A DNA stretch of 64,000 nucleotides, from assembly GCF_014397785.1 (NCBI RefSeq), contig NZ_VZQQ01000029.1, positions 1-64,000 of the forward strand. Direction: 5' to 3'. The first letter of the stretch is position 1, and each line of letters starts with the position of its first letter. The position numbers and the translations under genes are program-made. This document shows positions 43,087 to 52,228 of this stretch, piece after piece. Below the pieces are notes generated by a model. The model was not told the DNA's origin. It saw only the letters and a list, made by a program, of their open reading frames with translations, and did no database searches. This DNA is from Paraburkholderia podalyriae (GTDB lineage: Bacteria; Pseudomonadota; Gammaproteobacteria; Burkholderiales; Burkholderiaceae).

Positions 43087-43089
43087 TAT

Positions 43090-43480
43090 TGTTGAACCGG
43101 TGGGGTTTTCCTGCATTGCAACCTGAATCGGAGACTGAAATGACGCAAAAAGCGCAACCCGGTTGCTACCCGTTTTCGCGCACCAGTTGCACCGTCACAG
43201 AGCCCGATGGCATCAAGTGTTGCGGCCGATCGGTCTGGATGCAGGATAGGGCGGGCTTTGCGTCGGTATGACGTTTGAGCGCGCGCTCGCTCGCTTGCAC
43301 TAAGTCAGTGCATGATTAATTTTGCCGTGGCACGGTAGTGAGCTTAAAACGGGGCTGCATCGCTTGAAAATCAATAAAAGACCTGATCACGTTTCAAAAT
43401 AATTTCTGCGCGAGATCATCGAACCGGACAAATTCGTCGGATCTGGCACCTAATTTACCTGGACGATCACCGGGCTTGAG
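43090..43480. other. intergenic region without a recognisable gene
   Basis: About 390 bases between the livK promoter and the ispH terminator, more AT-rich than the surroundings from 43310 onward. Short frames only. I see no RNA gene or strong repeat. Confidence 0.45.
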
Positions 43481-43483
43481 CCA

Positions 43484-43514
43484 TAAAAAAAGCGCGCCCT
43501 CGGGGCGCGCTTTC
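43484..43514 (-). terminator. terminator of fkpB-ispH
   Basis: Stem AAAGCGCGCC / GGCGCGCTTT with a five-base loop; the minus-strand side continues with seven T. It lies just after ispH. Confidence 0.88.
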
Positions 43515-43537
43515 CTTTCAGCGATGCTAACGGATTG

Positions 43538-44497
43538 TCAGGCAGGCAGACCGAGCCCGCGCGGCAGCGGGAACGCGATGTTCTCCTCGATGCCCTCGAG
43601 CGCGCGCACGTTGCGCACACCCAGTTCGCGCAGACGCGCGATTACAGCTTGGGCCAGCACCTCCGGCGCGGACGCACCAGCCGTCACGCCGATGCGGTGC
43701 TTGCCCTCGACCCAGACCGGATCGATCTGATCGGGCGAATCGACCATATAGGCTGGCACGCCGAGCTTCTCGGCGAGCTCGCGCAAGCGGTTCGAATTCG
43801 AGCTGTTGGGACTGCCGACCACGATCACGACGTCGCACTGCGGCGCCATGAACTTCACGGCGTCCTGGCGATTCTGCGTGGCGTAGCAGATGTCCTGCTT
43901 CTTTGGCTCACGGATGGACGGGTACTTGGCCTTTAGCGCGCCGATGATCTCGGCGGCGTCGTCGACCGACAGCGTGGTTTGCGTGACAAACGCGATCCGC
44001 TCGGGATCGGCGAGCTGCAACGCCTGCACATCCTCGATGTCCTCGACGAGATGCATGCCCTCGGCCGCCTGGCCCATCGTGCCTTCGACTTCCGGGTGGC
44101 CCTTGTGGCCGATCATCACGATGTCGAAACCGTCCTGGCGCATCTTCGCGACTTCGATATGCACCTTGGTCACGAGCGGACAGGTGGCGTCGTATACCCG
44201 CAGCCCGCGCGACTCGGCCTCCGAGCGCACGGCCTTCGACACGCCGTGCGCGCTAAAGATCACCGTGTTGCCCGCCGGCACTTCGTCCAGATTCTCGATG
44301 AAGATCGCGCCCTTCTTGCGCAGGTCTTCGACCACATAGGCGTTATGGACGATTTCGTGACGCACGTAGATCGGCGAGCCATACAGCTTGATGGCCCGCT
44401 CGACGATCTCGATCGCCCGGTCGACGCCGGCGCAGAACCCGCGTGGCTGGGCCAGCAGGATCTCCGCTTCGGCAAGAGTCGTATCCGTGATGCTCAT
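43538..44497 (-). CDS. ispH: 4-hydroxy-3-methylbut-2-enyl diphosphate reductase
   Basis: A 319-residue 4Fe-4S enzyme that makes IPP and DMAPP in the MEP isoprenoid pathway. Its three cluster cysteines appear in QPRGFCAGVDRA, YDATCPLVTKVH and QDICYATQNRQ. HEIVHNAYVV and GHKGHPEVEGT carry the conserved His residues, and VGSPNSSNSNRL is the substrate loop. It follows fkpB with a two-base gap, a near-universal pairing in related bacteria. Confidence 0.95.
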   Translation of the reverse strand: MSITDTTLAEAEILLAQPRGFCAGVDRAIEIVERAIKLYGSPIYVRHEIVHNAYVVEDLRKKGAIFIENLDEVPAGNTVIFSAHGVSKAVRSEAESRGLRVYDATCPLVTKVHIEVAKMRQDGFDIVMIGHKGHPEVEGTMGQAAEGMHLVEDIEDVQALQLADPERIAFVTQTTLSVDDAAEIIGALKAKYPSIREPKKQDICYATQNRQDAVKFMAPQCDVVIVVGSPNSSNSNRLRELAEKLGVPAYMVDSPDQIDPVWVEGKHRIGVTAGASAPEVLAQAVIARLRELGVRNVRALEGIEENIAFPLPRGLGLPA

Positions 44498-44499
44498 GT

Positions 44500-44955
44500 T
44501 TACAGAATCCCGATGATTTTCACTTCAAACGCCAGCGCCTGGCCGGCAAGCGGGTGATTGAAATCGAACAGGGCCGACGTTTCGCCGACTTCCTTCAGCA
44601 CGCCGGCATAGCGGCCGCCCGCCGGCGCGTTGAATTCGACCAGGTCACCCGGGGAAAAATCCTCGCCGATCATGCTGTTCTCCCGCAGCGTGGCGAGGGA
44701 CACGCGCTGGATCAGATCCGGATTGCGCGGACCGAACGCCTGCCCCGGCGCTAGCTGAAAGGTCGAATGGTGGCCCACCTTCAAACCCAGCAAAATATCT
44801 TCCAGCGGCGGTGCAAGTTGACCGGCGCCGAGCAGCAGCGTGGCCGGCTTGTCGTTGAACGTGTTGATCACTTCGGCGCCATCGGCAAGGGAAAGCCGGT
44901 AATGCAGCGTGACGTGTGAACCGGGTTTCACCTCGGAAATATCGATGATGCTCAT
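44500..44955 (-). CDS. fkpB: FKBP-type peptidyl-prolyl isomerase (FkpB/SlpA)
   Basis: A 151-residue SlyD-like isomerase with an FKBP core (HVTLHYRLSLADGAEVINTF, LLLGAGQLAPPLEDILLGL) and an inserted chaperone flap (about 70-120). DFNHPLAGQALAFEVKI is the closing FKBP signature. It speeds proline isomerisation in folding proteins in the cytoplasm. First gene of the fkpB-ispH operon. Confidence 0.9.
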   Translation of the reverse strand: MSIIDISEVKPGSHVTLHYRLSLADGAEVINTFNDKPATLLLGAGQLAPPLEDILLGLKVGHHSTFQLAPGQAFGPRNPDLIQRVSLATLRENSMIGEDFSPGDLVEFNAPAGGRYAGVLKEVGETSALFDFNHPLAGQALAFEVKIIGIL

Positions 44956-45164
44956 GCAATGCTCGCTCAGTCGAAGCGCGCTGCACGCGTGCGCCGCGGG
45001 CGCAGTCGACGCGTGTGGCTAACCGTCGGGGTGACGTGCGCAAAGCGTCTATTGTAAGCCACCTAGCGGGCGCCGGCTTGAGTCCGTCGCGCGCGACGGC
45101 GGCACGGCCCGGCGGCGCGTTGCGCCGCGCGCGCCATCAACCCTACGCGGAGGACTCTATATAT

Positions 45165-46070
45165 ATGGCTGATTTCGCCAGCACAATCGACGAAACACCT
45201 GCGGCAACGGTGCGGCCGAAGTCGCGGGCACGCGCGAGAGCCGGCGCGACAGCCGCGGCGAATGGGTCGGCCGGTGCTGCTTCGGAAGCCGCCGGCTCGA
45301 CCGCTCGCAGCCGGCCGCAACTGTTCCGCGGCAAATGGCACCGGCGCGATATGCCGCGCGAACGGCTGATCGACCAGGGCCCCCACGTGCTGTCGGACAC
45401 CGAAATGATCGCGCTCGTGCTCGGCTCCGGCCTGCCCGGCCACGACGTCTTCAGCGTCGCGCGGGCGCTGCTCGATCGCTTCGGTTCACTGCGCGCGATG
45501 CTCGACGCAACTTATGCGGAGTTCGACGGCATCCGCGGTATCGGCCCCGCGAAAAAGGCGCAATTGCTCGCCATCATGGAAATGGCGCGCCGCTCGCTCG
45601 TCGACAAGATGCGCAAGCGCCCGCTGATGAATTCCCCCGAAGCGGTCGAAAGCTATCTGCGCCTTCTGGTCGGCGGACAGCCGCAGGAAGTGTTTGTCTC
45701 GCTGTTTCTCGACGCGCGGCATCAGCTCATTCGCTGCGAGGAAAGCGCGCGCGGCTCGCTGACGCGCATGGCCGTCTATCCGCGCGAGATCGTGCGGCGG
45801 GCGCTCGCCGCCAACGCGGCCAGCCTGATCGTCGCGCACAATCATCCGTCCGGCGCCGTTGAGCCGAGCGCCAGCGACTGCCGCCTCACGCAGACGCTGC
45901 GCGATGCGCTCGCGCTCGTCGATGTGCAGCTGATTGATCACTTGGTGATCGGCGCGGACAGTGTATATTCGTTTGCCCGAGCTGGCTGGCCGGGGCTCGC
46001 GCGCAAGCCCGCTCGAGCGCGGGAAGCGGAAGGCCCGCTGCACCGCAGCTGTATCACGCATCGCAAATAA
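45165..46070 (+). CDS. radC: RadC family JAB-domain protein
   Basis: A 301-residue protein. An unconserved Ala-rich N-terminus of about 60 residues precedes the helical HhH-like part (PRERLIDQGPHVLSDTEMIA, GIRGIGPAKKAQLLAIMEMA). The JAB/MPN domain has a metal motif in LIVAHNHPSGAVEPSASDCR. RadC proteins were linked to DNA repair, but that role is disputed. GCGGAGG precedes the ATG at 45165. It lies just upstream of rpmB-rpmG. Confidence 0.9.
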   Translation: MADFASTIDETPAATVRPKSRARARAGATAAANGSAGAASEAAGSTARSRPQLFRGKWHRRDMPRERLIDQGPHVLSDTEMIALVLGSGLPGHDVFSVARALLDRFGSLRAMLDATYAEFDGIRGIGPAKKAQLLAIMEMARRSLVDKMRKRPLMNSPEAVESYLRLLVGGQPQEVFVSLFLDARHQLIRCEESARGSLTRMAVYPREIVRRALAANAASLIVAHNHPSGAVEPSASDCRLTQTLRDALALVDVQLIDHLVIGADSVYSFARAGWPGLARKPARAREAEGPLHRSCITHRK

Positions 46071-46073
46071 GGT

Positions 46074-46103
46074 TTGATTTTGCGGCTTTTTTTCTGCTAG
46101 AAT
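46074..46103 (+). promoter_or_regulatory. sigma-70-type promoter of rpmB-rpmG
   Basis: TTGATT at 46074-46079 and TAGAAT at 46098-46103 with an 18-base spacer. The transcript would have a leader of about 165 bases before rpmB, which contains a small CGAAGT / ACTTCG hairpin (46178-46200). Confidence 0.65.
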
Positions 46104-46276
46104 TCCGGTTTTCCTATTTCCAACCCCCTGTTCCGAAGCCATTAAGGCGTTCCGCAAAGGTCGGGCGGCTGTGGTAACGAAGTGCCTCTATGCAACTTCG
46201 CACGCCCTCAGCACGGCTCTTTTCGGGAAACTTTCACGGCGTTCGAACTCAGAATTAGCGTATTAGGAGTGCTCTC

Positions 46277-46510
46277 ATGGCACGCGTATGCCAAGTAACT
46301 GGGAAAGCGCCGATGAGCGGCAACAACGTTTCCCACGCGAACAACAAGACCAAGCGCCGGTTCCTGCCGAACCTGCAAAACCGCCGTATCTGGGTAGAAA
46401 GCGAAAACCGTTGGGTGCGTCTGCGCCTCTCGAACGCCGGCCTGCGCCTGATCGACAAGAACGGTATCGACGCTGTGCTCGCAGACCTGCGCGCACGCGG
46501 TGAAGCCTAA
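46277..46510 (+). CDS. rpmB: 50S ribosomal protein L28
   Basis: A 77-residue ribosomal protein starting MARVCQVTGKAPMSGNNVSH, with ANNKTKRRFLPNLQ and the C-terminal GLRLIDKNGIDAVLADL. TTAGGAG precedes the start. It belongs to the large subunit and sits ten bases before rpmG, the standard pair. Confidence 0.97.
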   Translation: MARVCQVTGKAPMSGNNVSHANNKTKRRFLPNLQNRRIWVESENRWVRLRLSNAGLRLIDKNGIDAVLADLRARGEA

Positions 46511-46520
46511 GGAGTAAATC

Positions 46521-46688
46521 ATGGCCAAAGGCGCACGCGACAAGATCAAGCTGGAATCGACCGCAGGCACGGGTCACTTCTACACGACCACGAAGAACAA
46601 ACGCAACATGCCGGAAAAGATGCTGATCAAGAAATTTGATCCGGTCATCCGCAAGCACGTTGACTACAAGGAAACCAAGATCAAGTAA
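46521..46688 (+). CDS. rpmG: 50S ribosomal protein L33
   Basis: A 55-residue ribosomal protein starting MAKGARDKIKLESTAGTGHF, with YTTTKNKRNMPEKMLIKKFD and a closing HVDYKETKIK. AAGGAG lies nine bases upstream. It lacks the zinc-binding CxxC pairs of the C+ type, so it is the zinc-free form. Followed directly by a terminator. Confidence 0.97.
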   Translation: MAKGARDKIKLESTAGTGHFYTTTKNKRNMPEKMLIKKFDPVIRKHVDYKETKIK

Positions 46689-46723
46689 TCTTGACTCTCC
46701 AGCCTGACGAAGGCAAAAACATG

Positions 46724-46755
46724 AAAAGCCTCGCATACGTGCGAGGCTTTTTTGT
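46724..46755 (+). terminator. terminator of rpmB-rpmG
   Basis: Stem AAAAGCCTCGCA / TGCGAGGCTTTT with a small loop, then TTGTTTTTG. Confidence 0.9.
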
Positions 46756-46915
46756 TTTTGCGCGGACCTCTTGATAGCGTCGCAATGCGCGCGCGGAATC
46801 GCCCTATTCCGTTTGGCCAGCTTTCGCTAGTGCGTCGCGGCGCGTATCCTTTGACGTTTTCGCGGCGCGCGACTGGCGCGCCGTCATCGCAAAACGAAAG
46901 ACGGAGATGTGGGCA

Positions 46916-48514
46916 ATGGAATTCGATGTGGCGATTGTCGGTAGCGGTCTGGCTGGTTTGAGCGTCGCGCTCAATCTCGCGCAGACACGGCGCGTCGCTG
47001 TGATCGCCAAGCGATCGCTGACCGAGGGCGCGAGCGACTGGGCGCAAGGCGGCATCGCCGCGGTGCTCGATTCCGCGGACAGCGTCGAGAATCACGTGCG
47101 CGACACGCTGAGCGCAGGTGGCGGCCTGTGCGACGAGGCGGCGACGCGCTTTATCGTCGAGCATGGGCGCGCCGCGATCGAATGGCTGATCAAACAGGGC
47201 GTGCCGTTCACGAAAGACGACGCCGCAGAGCTAGGCTTTCATCTGACGCGCGAAGGCGGTCATAGCCACCGCCGGATCATTCACGCGGCCGATGCGACCG
47301 GCCACGCGGTCGTCGCCACGCTCAGCGAACAGGTGCGCCAGCATCCGAACATCAAGCTGTTCGAAGACCATCACGCGATCGACTTGATCACCTCCGAGCG
47401 CCTCGGCCTGCCCGGCCGCCGCTGCCACGGCCTGTATGCACTCAATCTGCAAAGCGGCCGCACCGTCACGATCGAAGCGCCACATACGGTGCTCGCGACC
47501 GGCGGCGCCGGCAAGGTCTATCTGTACACGACCAACCCCGACACCGCGACCGGCGACGGCATCGCGATGGCATGGCGCGCCGGCTGCCGCGTGTCGAACA
47601 TGGAATTCATCCAGTTCCACCCGACGTGCCTGTTCCACCCATACGCGAAGTCGTTCCTGATTTCGGAAGCCGTACGCGGCGAAGGCGGCATCCTGAAGCT
47701 GCCGGATGGCACGCGCTTCATGCCCAATCACGACGAGCGCGCGGAGCTTGCGCCGCGCGATATCGTCGCGCGAGCGATCGACTTCGAGATCAAGAAACGG
47801 GGCATCGATTGCGTGTACCTCGACATCAGCCACCAGCCGGCCGAGTTCCTTCACCAGCATTTCCCGACAATCCTTGCCCGCTGCCTCGAGTTCGGCATCG
47901 ACATCACAAAAGAGCCGATTCCAGTGGTGCCGGCTGCGCATTACACGTGCGGCGGCGTCGTCACCGATCTGGCTGGACGCACTGATCTCGCGGGTCTCTA
48001 TGCGGTCGGCGAAACGTCGTGCACTGGCCTGCACGGCGCGAACCGGCTCGCCAGCAATTCGCTGCTCGAATGCCTCGTAATCGGCCGTTCGGCCGCCGAG
48101 GCGATCGAAGCGGAAGGTTTTGCTGCCGCCGTCCACGCGCCGCTGCCGGACTGGGACGAAAGCCGCGTGTCCGATCCGGACGAGGAGGTCGTGGTCGCGC
48201 ACAACTGGGATGAACTGCGCCGGCTGATGTGGAACTACGTCGGCATCGTGCGTACCGACAAGCGGCTCGAGCGCGCGAAGCATCGGCTCGCGCTGCTGCG
48301 CGATGAGATCCACGAGTACTACACAAACTTCAAGGTGAGCCGCGATCTGCTGGAGTTGCGCAATCTGGTCGACGTGGCGTCGCTGATCGTCGACGGCGCG
48401 CGCTCGCGGCGCGAAAGCCGCGGCCTGCATTTCAGCCGCGACTGGCCGGCCGCATTGCCCAAGGCGCTACCGACGGTGCTGTCGCCGGAGTATGTGCGCA
48501 GGCCGAATGCCTGA
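46916..48514 (+). CDS. nadB: L-aspartate oxidase
   Basis: A 532-residue flavoenzyme that turns L-aspartate into iminoaspartate, the first step of NAD synthesis. FAD binding starts at FDVAIVGSGLAGLSVALNLA. GASDWAQGGIAAVLD and TREGGHSHRRIIHAADATG are family signatures, and HYTCGGVVTDLAGRT lies near the active site. The ATG at 46916 has GGAG nine bases upstream, unlike the ATG at 46907. It converges on nadA-nadC, with a shared terminator between. Confidence 0.95.
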   Translation: MEFDVAIVGSGLAGLSVALNLAQTRRVAVIAKRSLTEGASDWAQGGIAAVLDSADSVENHVRDTLSAGGGLCDEAATRFIVEHGRAAIEWLIKQGVPFTKDDAAELGFHLTREGGHSHRRIIHAADATGHAVVATLSEQVRQHPNIKLFEDHHAIDLITSERLGLPGRRCHGLYALNLQSGRTVTIEAPHTVLATGGAGKVYLYTTNPDTATGDGIAMAWRAGCRVSNMEFIQFHPTCLFHPYAKSFLISEAVRGEGGILKLPDGTRFMPNHDERAELAPRDIVARAIDFEIKKRGIDCVYLDISHQPAEFLHQHFPTILARCLEFGIDITKEPIPVVPAAHYTCGGVVTDLAGRTDLAGLYAVGETSCTGLHGANRLASNSLLECLVIGRSAAEAIEAEGFAAAVHAPLPDWDESRVSDPDEEVVVAHNWDELRRLMWNYVGIVRTDKRLERAKHRLALLRDEIHEYYTNFKVSRDLLELRNLVDVASLIVDGARSRRESRGLHFSRDWPAALPKALPTVLSPEYVRRPNA

Positions 48515-48556
48515 TGGCATTGCGTCGAAACATGCGCTGAAACGGCGCCGTAAACG

Positions 48557-48594
48557 ACAAGGCCGTTGCCGAGATGCTCCTGCAACGGCCTTGT
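48557..48594. terminator. shared terminator of nadB and nadA-nadC
   Basis: A perfect 13-bp stem ACAAGGCCGTTGC / GCAACGGCCTTGT with a 12-base loop. It lies between convergent genes and can serve both. Confidence 0.7.
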
Positions 48595-48638
48595 TCAGTC
48601 GTCTTGAGCGTTGGTTGCTGCGCCAAAACGCGCGGCGC

Positions 48639-49562
48639 TCAAACGATCCGCATCGAGTAGTCGGTCGCGCGCACGTCCTTGGTCAGCGCGCCGATCGACA
48701 CGCGGTCGACGCCCGTCTCAGCGATCGTACGCACGGTGTCGAAATTGACGCCGCCGGACACCTCGAGGACCGCGCGTCCCGCCGTGATACGAACTGCGTC
48801 ACGCATCATGTCGAACGAGAAGTTGTCGAGCAGGATGGACTGCGCGCGATGCGCGAGCGCGGTTTCCAGTTGTTCAAGCGTTTCGACTTCGATCTGGATC
48901 GGCACGCCCGCATCCAACGCGAGCGCCGCGTCCATCGCCGCACCCACGCCGCCGGCCGCGGCAATATGGTTTTCCTTGATCAGAATGCCGTCGTACAGCG
49001 CGAGCCGCTGGTTCGCACCGCCGCCGATGCGCACCGCGTACTTCTGCGCGAGCCGCAAGCCTGGCAGTGTCTTGCGCGTATCGAGAATGCGCGTGCGTGT
49101 GTGCGCAATAGCGTCGACATAGCGGCGCGTCGCGCTCGCCACGCCCGACAGCAGCTGTAGAAAATTCATCGCGTTGCGCTCGGCGGTCAATAACGCACGC
49201 ACCGGCCCGCGCAGATCGCAGACCGTCGTGTCGGCGCTCATGCGCTCGCCCTCGCGGTACCGCCATTGCACTTCGATGCGCGGATCGACCGAGCGCATCA
49301 CCGCGTCGAACCATGGCACGCCGCACAGCACCGCATCCTCGCGCACGATGATGCGCGCGTTGCGGACGTCATCGGCTGGCACGAGGCGGCCGGTCTGATC
49401 GCCGCTGCCAATGTCTTCGGCGAGCGCATCGGCGACAATGCGCACGAGCGCCGCGTCGAACGCCGCTCCGTATTGCGCGTGAATCTCCGCGAAAAGCGGC
49501 GACACCGCGTTGACCTCTTCACGCGCCACAGCCTGCTTAGGCGCCTTTCCCACCAGCGTCAT
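48639..49562 (-). CDS. nadC: nicotinate-nucleotide pyrophosphorylase (quinolinate phosphoribosyltransferase)
   Basis: A 307-residue enzyme that joins quinolinate and PRPP to give nicotinate mononucleotide. It has ALAEDIGSGDQTG at the N-terminus, TAERNAMNFLQLLSGVASAT, ILDTRKTLPGLRLAQKYAVR, GGGANQRLALYDGILIKENH and a late SGGVNFDTVRTIAETGVD, all conserved positions. Its ATG shares one base with the nadA stop (TAATG), so the two are translated together. Confidence 0.95.
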   Translation of the reverse strand: MTLVGKAPKQAVAREEVNAVSPLFAEIHAQYGAAFDAALVRIVADALAEDIGSGDQTGRLVPADDVRNARIIVREDAVLCGVPWFDAVMRSVDPRIEVQWRYREGERMSADTTVCDLRGPVRALLTAERNAMNFLQLLSGVASATRRYVDAIAHTRTRILDTRKTLPGLRLAQKYAVRIGGGANQRLALYDGILIKENHIAAAGGVGAAMDAALALDAGVPIQIEVETLEQLETALAHRAQSILLDNFSFDMMRDAVRITAGRAVLEVSGGVNFDTVRTIAETGVDRVSIGALTKDVRATDYSMRIV

Positions 49563-50701
49563 TACGCTGCCCCCACATTCGAATACAGTTGCGCGTCGCA
49601 CGCGAGATCGCCGCTCGCTTGCACGCGCTTCTTGCGACGCGCCGCGAAATCGAGCATGCGGTCGATCGGCAGACGCGCGCGCTCGCCAATCGCCCGATCG
49701 ACGAAAATTTCGTTGTGGCCGCGCTCGAGCACATCGGCCAGGTTGGCGAGGCCGTTCATCGCCATCCACGGGCAATGCGCGCAGCTCTTGCAGGTCGCGC
49801 TGTTGCCGGCCGTCGGCGCGGCAATCAGCGTCTTGCCGGGCGCGGCGAGTTGCATCTTGTGCAAGATGCCGAGGTCGGTCGCAACGATGAAATGCGTCGC
49901 GTCGAGCTTCTGCGCGGCGTCGATCAGCTGCGTGGTCGAGCCGACCACGTCCGCCTGCGCGACCACGTTGGCCGGCGACTCCGGATGCACGAGCACCTTC
50001 GCGTGCGGATAATCGGTGCGCAGCAGATCGAGCTCGATGCCCTTGAATTCGTCGTGCACGAGACACGAACCCTGCCACATCAGCATGTCCGCGCCGGTCT
50101 TGCCCTGGATGTAGCTGCCGAGATGACGGTCCGGCGCCCAGATGATCTTCTCGCCGCGCGCATGCAGATCGGCAACGATCTCCAGCCCGATCGACGACGT
50201 CACCATCCAGTCCGCGCGCGCCTTCACGGCCGCGCTCGTGTTCGCGTACACGACCACCGTGCGGTCCGGGTGTGCGTCGCAGAACGCCGAAAACTCGTCG
50301 ACCGGACAGCCGAGGTCGAGCGAACAGGTCGCATCCAGATCCGGCATCAGAATGCGCTTGTCTGGACTGAGAATCTTTGCGGTCTCGCCCATGAAGCGCA
50401 CGCCCGCGACCACCAGCGTCTGCGCTTCGTGATCGCGCCCGAAGCGCGCCATTTCCAATGAATCGGCCACGCAGCCGCCGGTTTCGTCGGCGAGCGCCTG
50501 CAATTCGGCGTCGACATAATAATGCGCGACCAGCACCGCTTTCTCGCGCTCGAGTAACGCGCGTATGCGCGCCTTCAGCGCGCGCTTCTCTTCCGCGGAC
50601 GGCGTCTCGGGCACCTTCGCCCATGCCTGACCGATCCCGCAGGTTGTGCCTTGCGCCTGAGGCCGATCGTATTCGACGGCCTTGATCGCCTGCTGCTCCA
50701 T
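49562..50701 (-). CDS. nadA: quinolinate synthase
   Basis: About 379 residues. This 4Fe-4S enzyme condenses iminoaspartate with dihydroxyacetone phosphate. Visible landmarks are VLVAHYYVDAELQALADETG, the Cys regions GGCVADSLEMA, GNSATCKSCAHCPWMAMNG, and the MLMWQGSCLVHDEF segment. VHPESPANVVAQADVVGSTT is typical. The start is one of two adjacent ATGs (50701 or 50704) near AGGAG. First gene of the nadA-nadC operon. Confidence 0.93.
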   Translation of the reverse strand: MEQQAIKAVEYDRPQAQGTTCGIGQAWAKVPETPSAEEKRALKARIRALLEREKAVLVAHYYVDAELQALADETGGCVADSLEMARFGRDHEAQTLVVAGVRFMGETAKILSPDKRILMPDLDATCSLDLGCPVDEFSAFCDAHPDRTVVVYANTSAAVKARADWMVTSSIGLEIVADLHARGEKIIWAPDRHLGSYIQGKTGADMLMWQGSCLVHDEFKGIELDLLRTDYPHAKVLVHPESPANVVAQADVVGSTTQLIDAAQKLDATHFIVATDLGILHKMQLAAPGKTLIAAPTAGNSATCKSCAHCPWMAMNGLANLADVLERGHNEIFVDRAIGERARLPIDRMLDFAARRKKRVQASGDLACDAQLYSNVGAA

Positions 50702-50781
50702 CATCTCCTGTGCCCTCACCTGGCCGCCGCGGCTTGCCACTCGCGCTACACACGCGATGCTTTTCCACGGCCCAAAAATGC

Positions 50782-50802
50782 AAAACCCCGCCAGCGCGGG
50801 GT
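50782..50802 (-). terminator. terminator of the desaturase gene
   Basis: Stem CCCCGC / GCGGGG with a four-base loop, followed on the minus strand by TTTTGC. Confidence 0.75.
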
Positions 50803-50831
50803 ATTGTGACGTCCTTAAATTTTAATGGATT

Positions 50832-52028
50832 TCAGGCATAGCGACGCAATCGCATTGCGAAGTCTTGCAGCGCCTTGATACCACTCTGCTCGGCGCGATG
50901 ACACCAGTCCTGCAATTGCACCAGCAGTTGCTCGCGCGACGCGTTGGAGCGTTCCCACATCGCCGCAAGTTCGTTGCGCATGTCGATGTAGGTCTTCAGC
51001 TTCTGGCTGTTGGCGAAAATCTGCGGCAGTTGGAGCTTCTGCGGCTCGTTCAGGCCCGCCTCTTCCTTGTGGAACCAGCTACGCGCGCCGCGCATCACCT
51101 GATACTTTTCGCGCGCGCCGACTTCCTTCAGATGCGCGAGCTCCTGGCGGTACGCGCGCTTGATCGCCTTCGCGTAACGCGCCATCACCTCGTAGCGGTT
51201 CGCGAGCACGGCCTGCAACGTGTCCTGATCGAGCACGAGCTTGCCAGTGGTCAGGCGCGGCGTCGGCGCGACCTTCTTCACCTTGGCCAGACGAAACGCC
51301 TGCATGATGCGGATGTACATCCAGCCGATGTCGAACTCGTACCACTTGTTCGACAGTTTCGCCGACGTCGCATACGTGTGGTGATTGTTATGCAGTTCCT
51401 CACCGCCGATGATGATGCCCCACGGGAAAATGTTGGTGCTCGCATCCGACGAATTGAAGTTGCGATAGCCCCAGAAGTGCGCGAGGCCGTTGACCACGCC
51501 CGCGGCCCAGAAGGGAATCCACACCATCTGCACGGCCCAGATGGTCAGGCCGACGACGCCGAACAGCGCGACGTTGATCACCATCATCAGGCTCACACCG
51601 AGAATCGGGTACTTCGTGTAGACGTTGCGCTCCATCCAGTCGTTCGGCGTACCGTGACTGAACTTGCGCATCGTTTCTTCGTTTTTCGCTTCGGTGCGAT
51701 AGAGCTCGGCGCCTTCGAGCAGCACCTTCCAGATGCCGCGCGTCTGTGGGCTATGCGGATCTTCTTCGGTTTCGCACTTCGCGTGGTGCTTGCGGTGAAT
51801 TGCGGCCCACTGGCCGGTCAGCATGCCGGTGGTCATCCACAGCCAGAAGCGGAAAAAATGACTGGCGATCGGGTGCAGATCCAGCGCGCGATGCGCCTGG
51901 CAGCGATGCAGATAGACAGTCACGCCGATAATCGTGATGTGCGTCGCAATCAGCGTGTACACGACGAGTTGCCACCACGACAAATGCAGCAGCCCGTGGG
52001 CAAGGAAATCGAGCAAAGAATTCAACAA
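50832..52028 (-). CDS. membrane fatty acid desaturase (DesA type)
   Basis: A 398-residue acyl-lipid or acyl-CoA desaturase. Three His boxes bind the di-iron site: HRCQAHR (about 42-48), HRKHHAKC (about 78-85) and HNNHHTYATSAKL (about 214-226). The four membrane helices lie around them. After residue 260 there is a 140-residue charged helical extension that the plain desaturase core lacks. It probably introduces a cis double bond in membrane fatty acids. A monocistronic gene with its own terminator. Confidence 0.85.
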   Translation of the reverse strand: MLNSLLDFLAHGLLHLSWWQLVVYTLIATHITIIGVTVYLHRCQAHRALDLHPIASHFFRFWLWMTTGMLTGQWAAIHRKHHAKCETEEDPHSPQTRGIWKVLLEGAELYRTEAKNEETMRKFSHGTPNDWMERNVYTKYPILGVSLMMVINVALFGVVGLTIWAVQMVWIPFWAAGVVNGLAHFWGYRNFNSSDASTNIFPWGIIIGGEELHNNHHTYATSAKLSNKWYEFDIGWMYIRIMQAFRLAKVKKVAPTPRLTTGKLVLDQDTLQAVLANRYEVMARYAKAIKRAYRQELAHLKEVGAREKYQVMRGARSWFHKEEAGLNEPQKLQLPQIFANSQKLKTYIDMRNELAAMWERSNASREQLLVQLQDWCHRAEQSGIKALQDFAMRLRRYA

Positions 52029-52228
52029 GGTAAGTTACCTGCGGAACGAGAGGTACGGACCACACGCGGCGCGTGTGTCATGAAAGTGAAAGCATACAGC
52101 GGGATAGGACGATATTCTACTTGAAGCGTTCCAAGTGTTTGTAACAAATAGGGATTTTTTGTGCGCCATCAAGTCGATAGCGATTGCCAGGGCACCAGCG
52201 CATGCCTCGCCTGGACACGAACCGGGGC

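Noticed and set aside
43090..43480. Possible small RNA gene between livK and ispH
   Set aside because: No promoter and terminator pair in one direction could be placed; the only terminator belongs to ispH.
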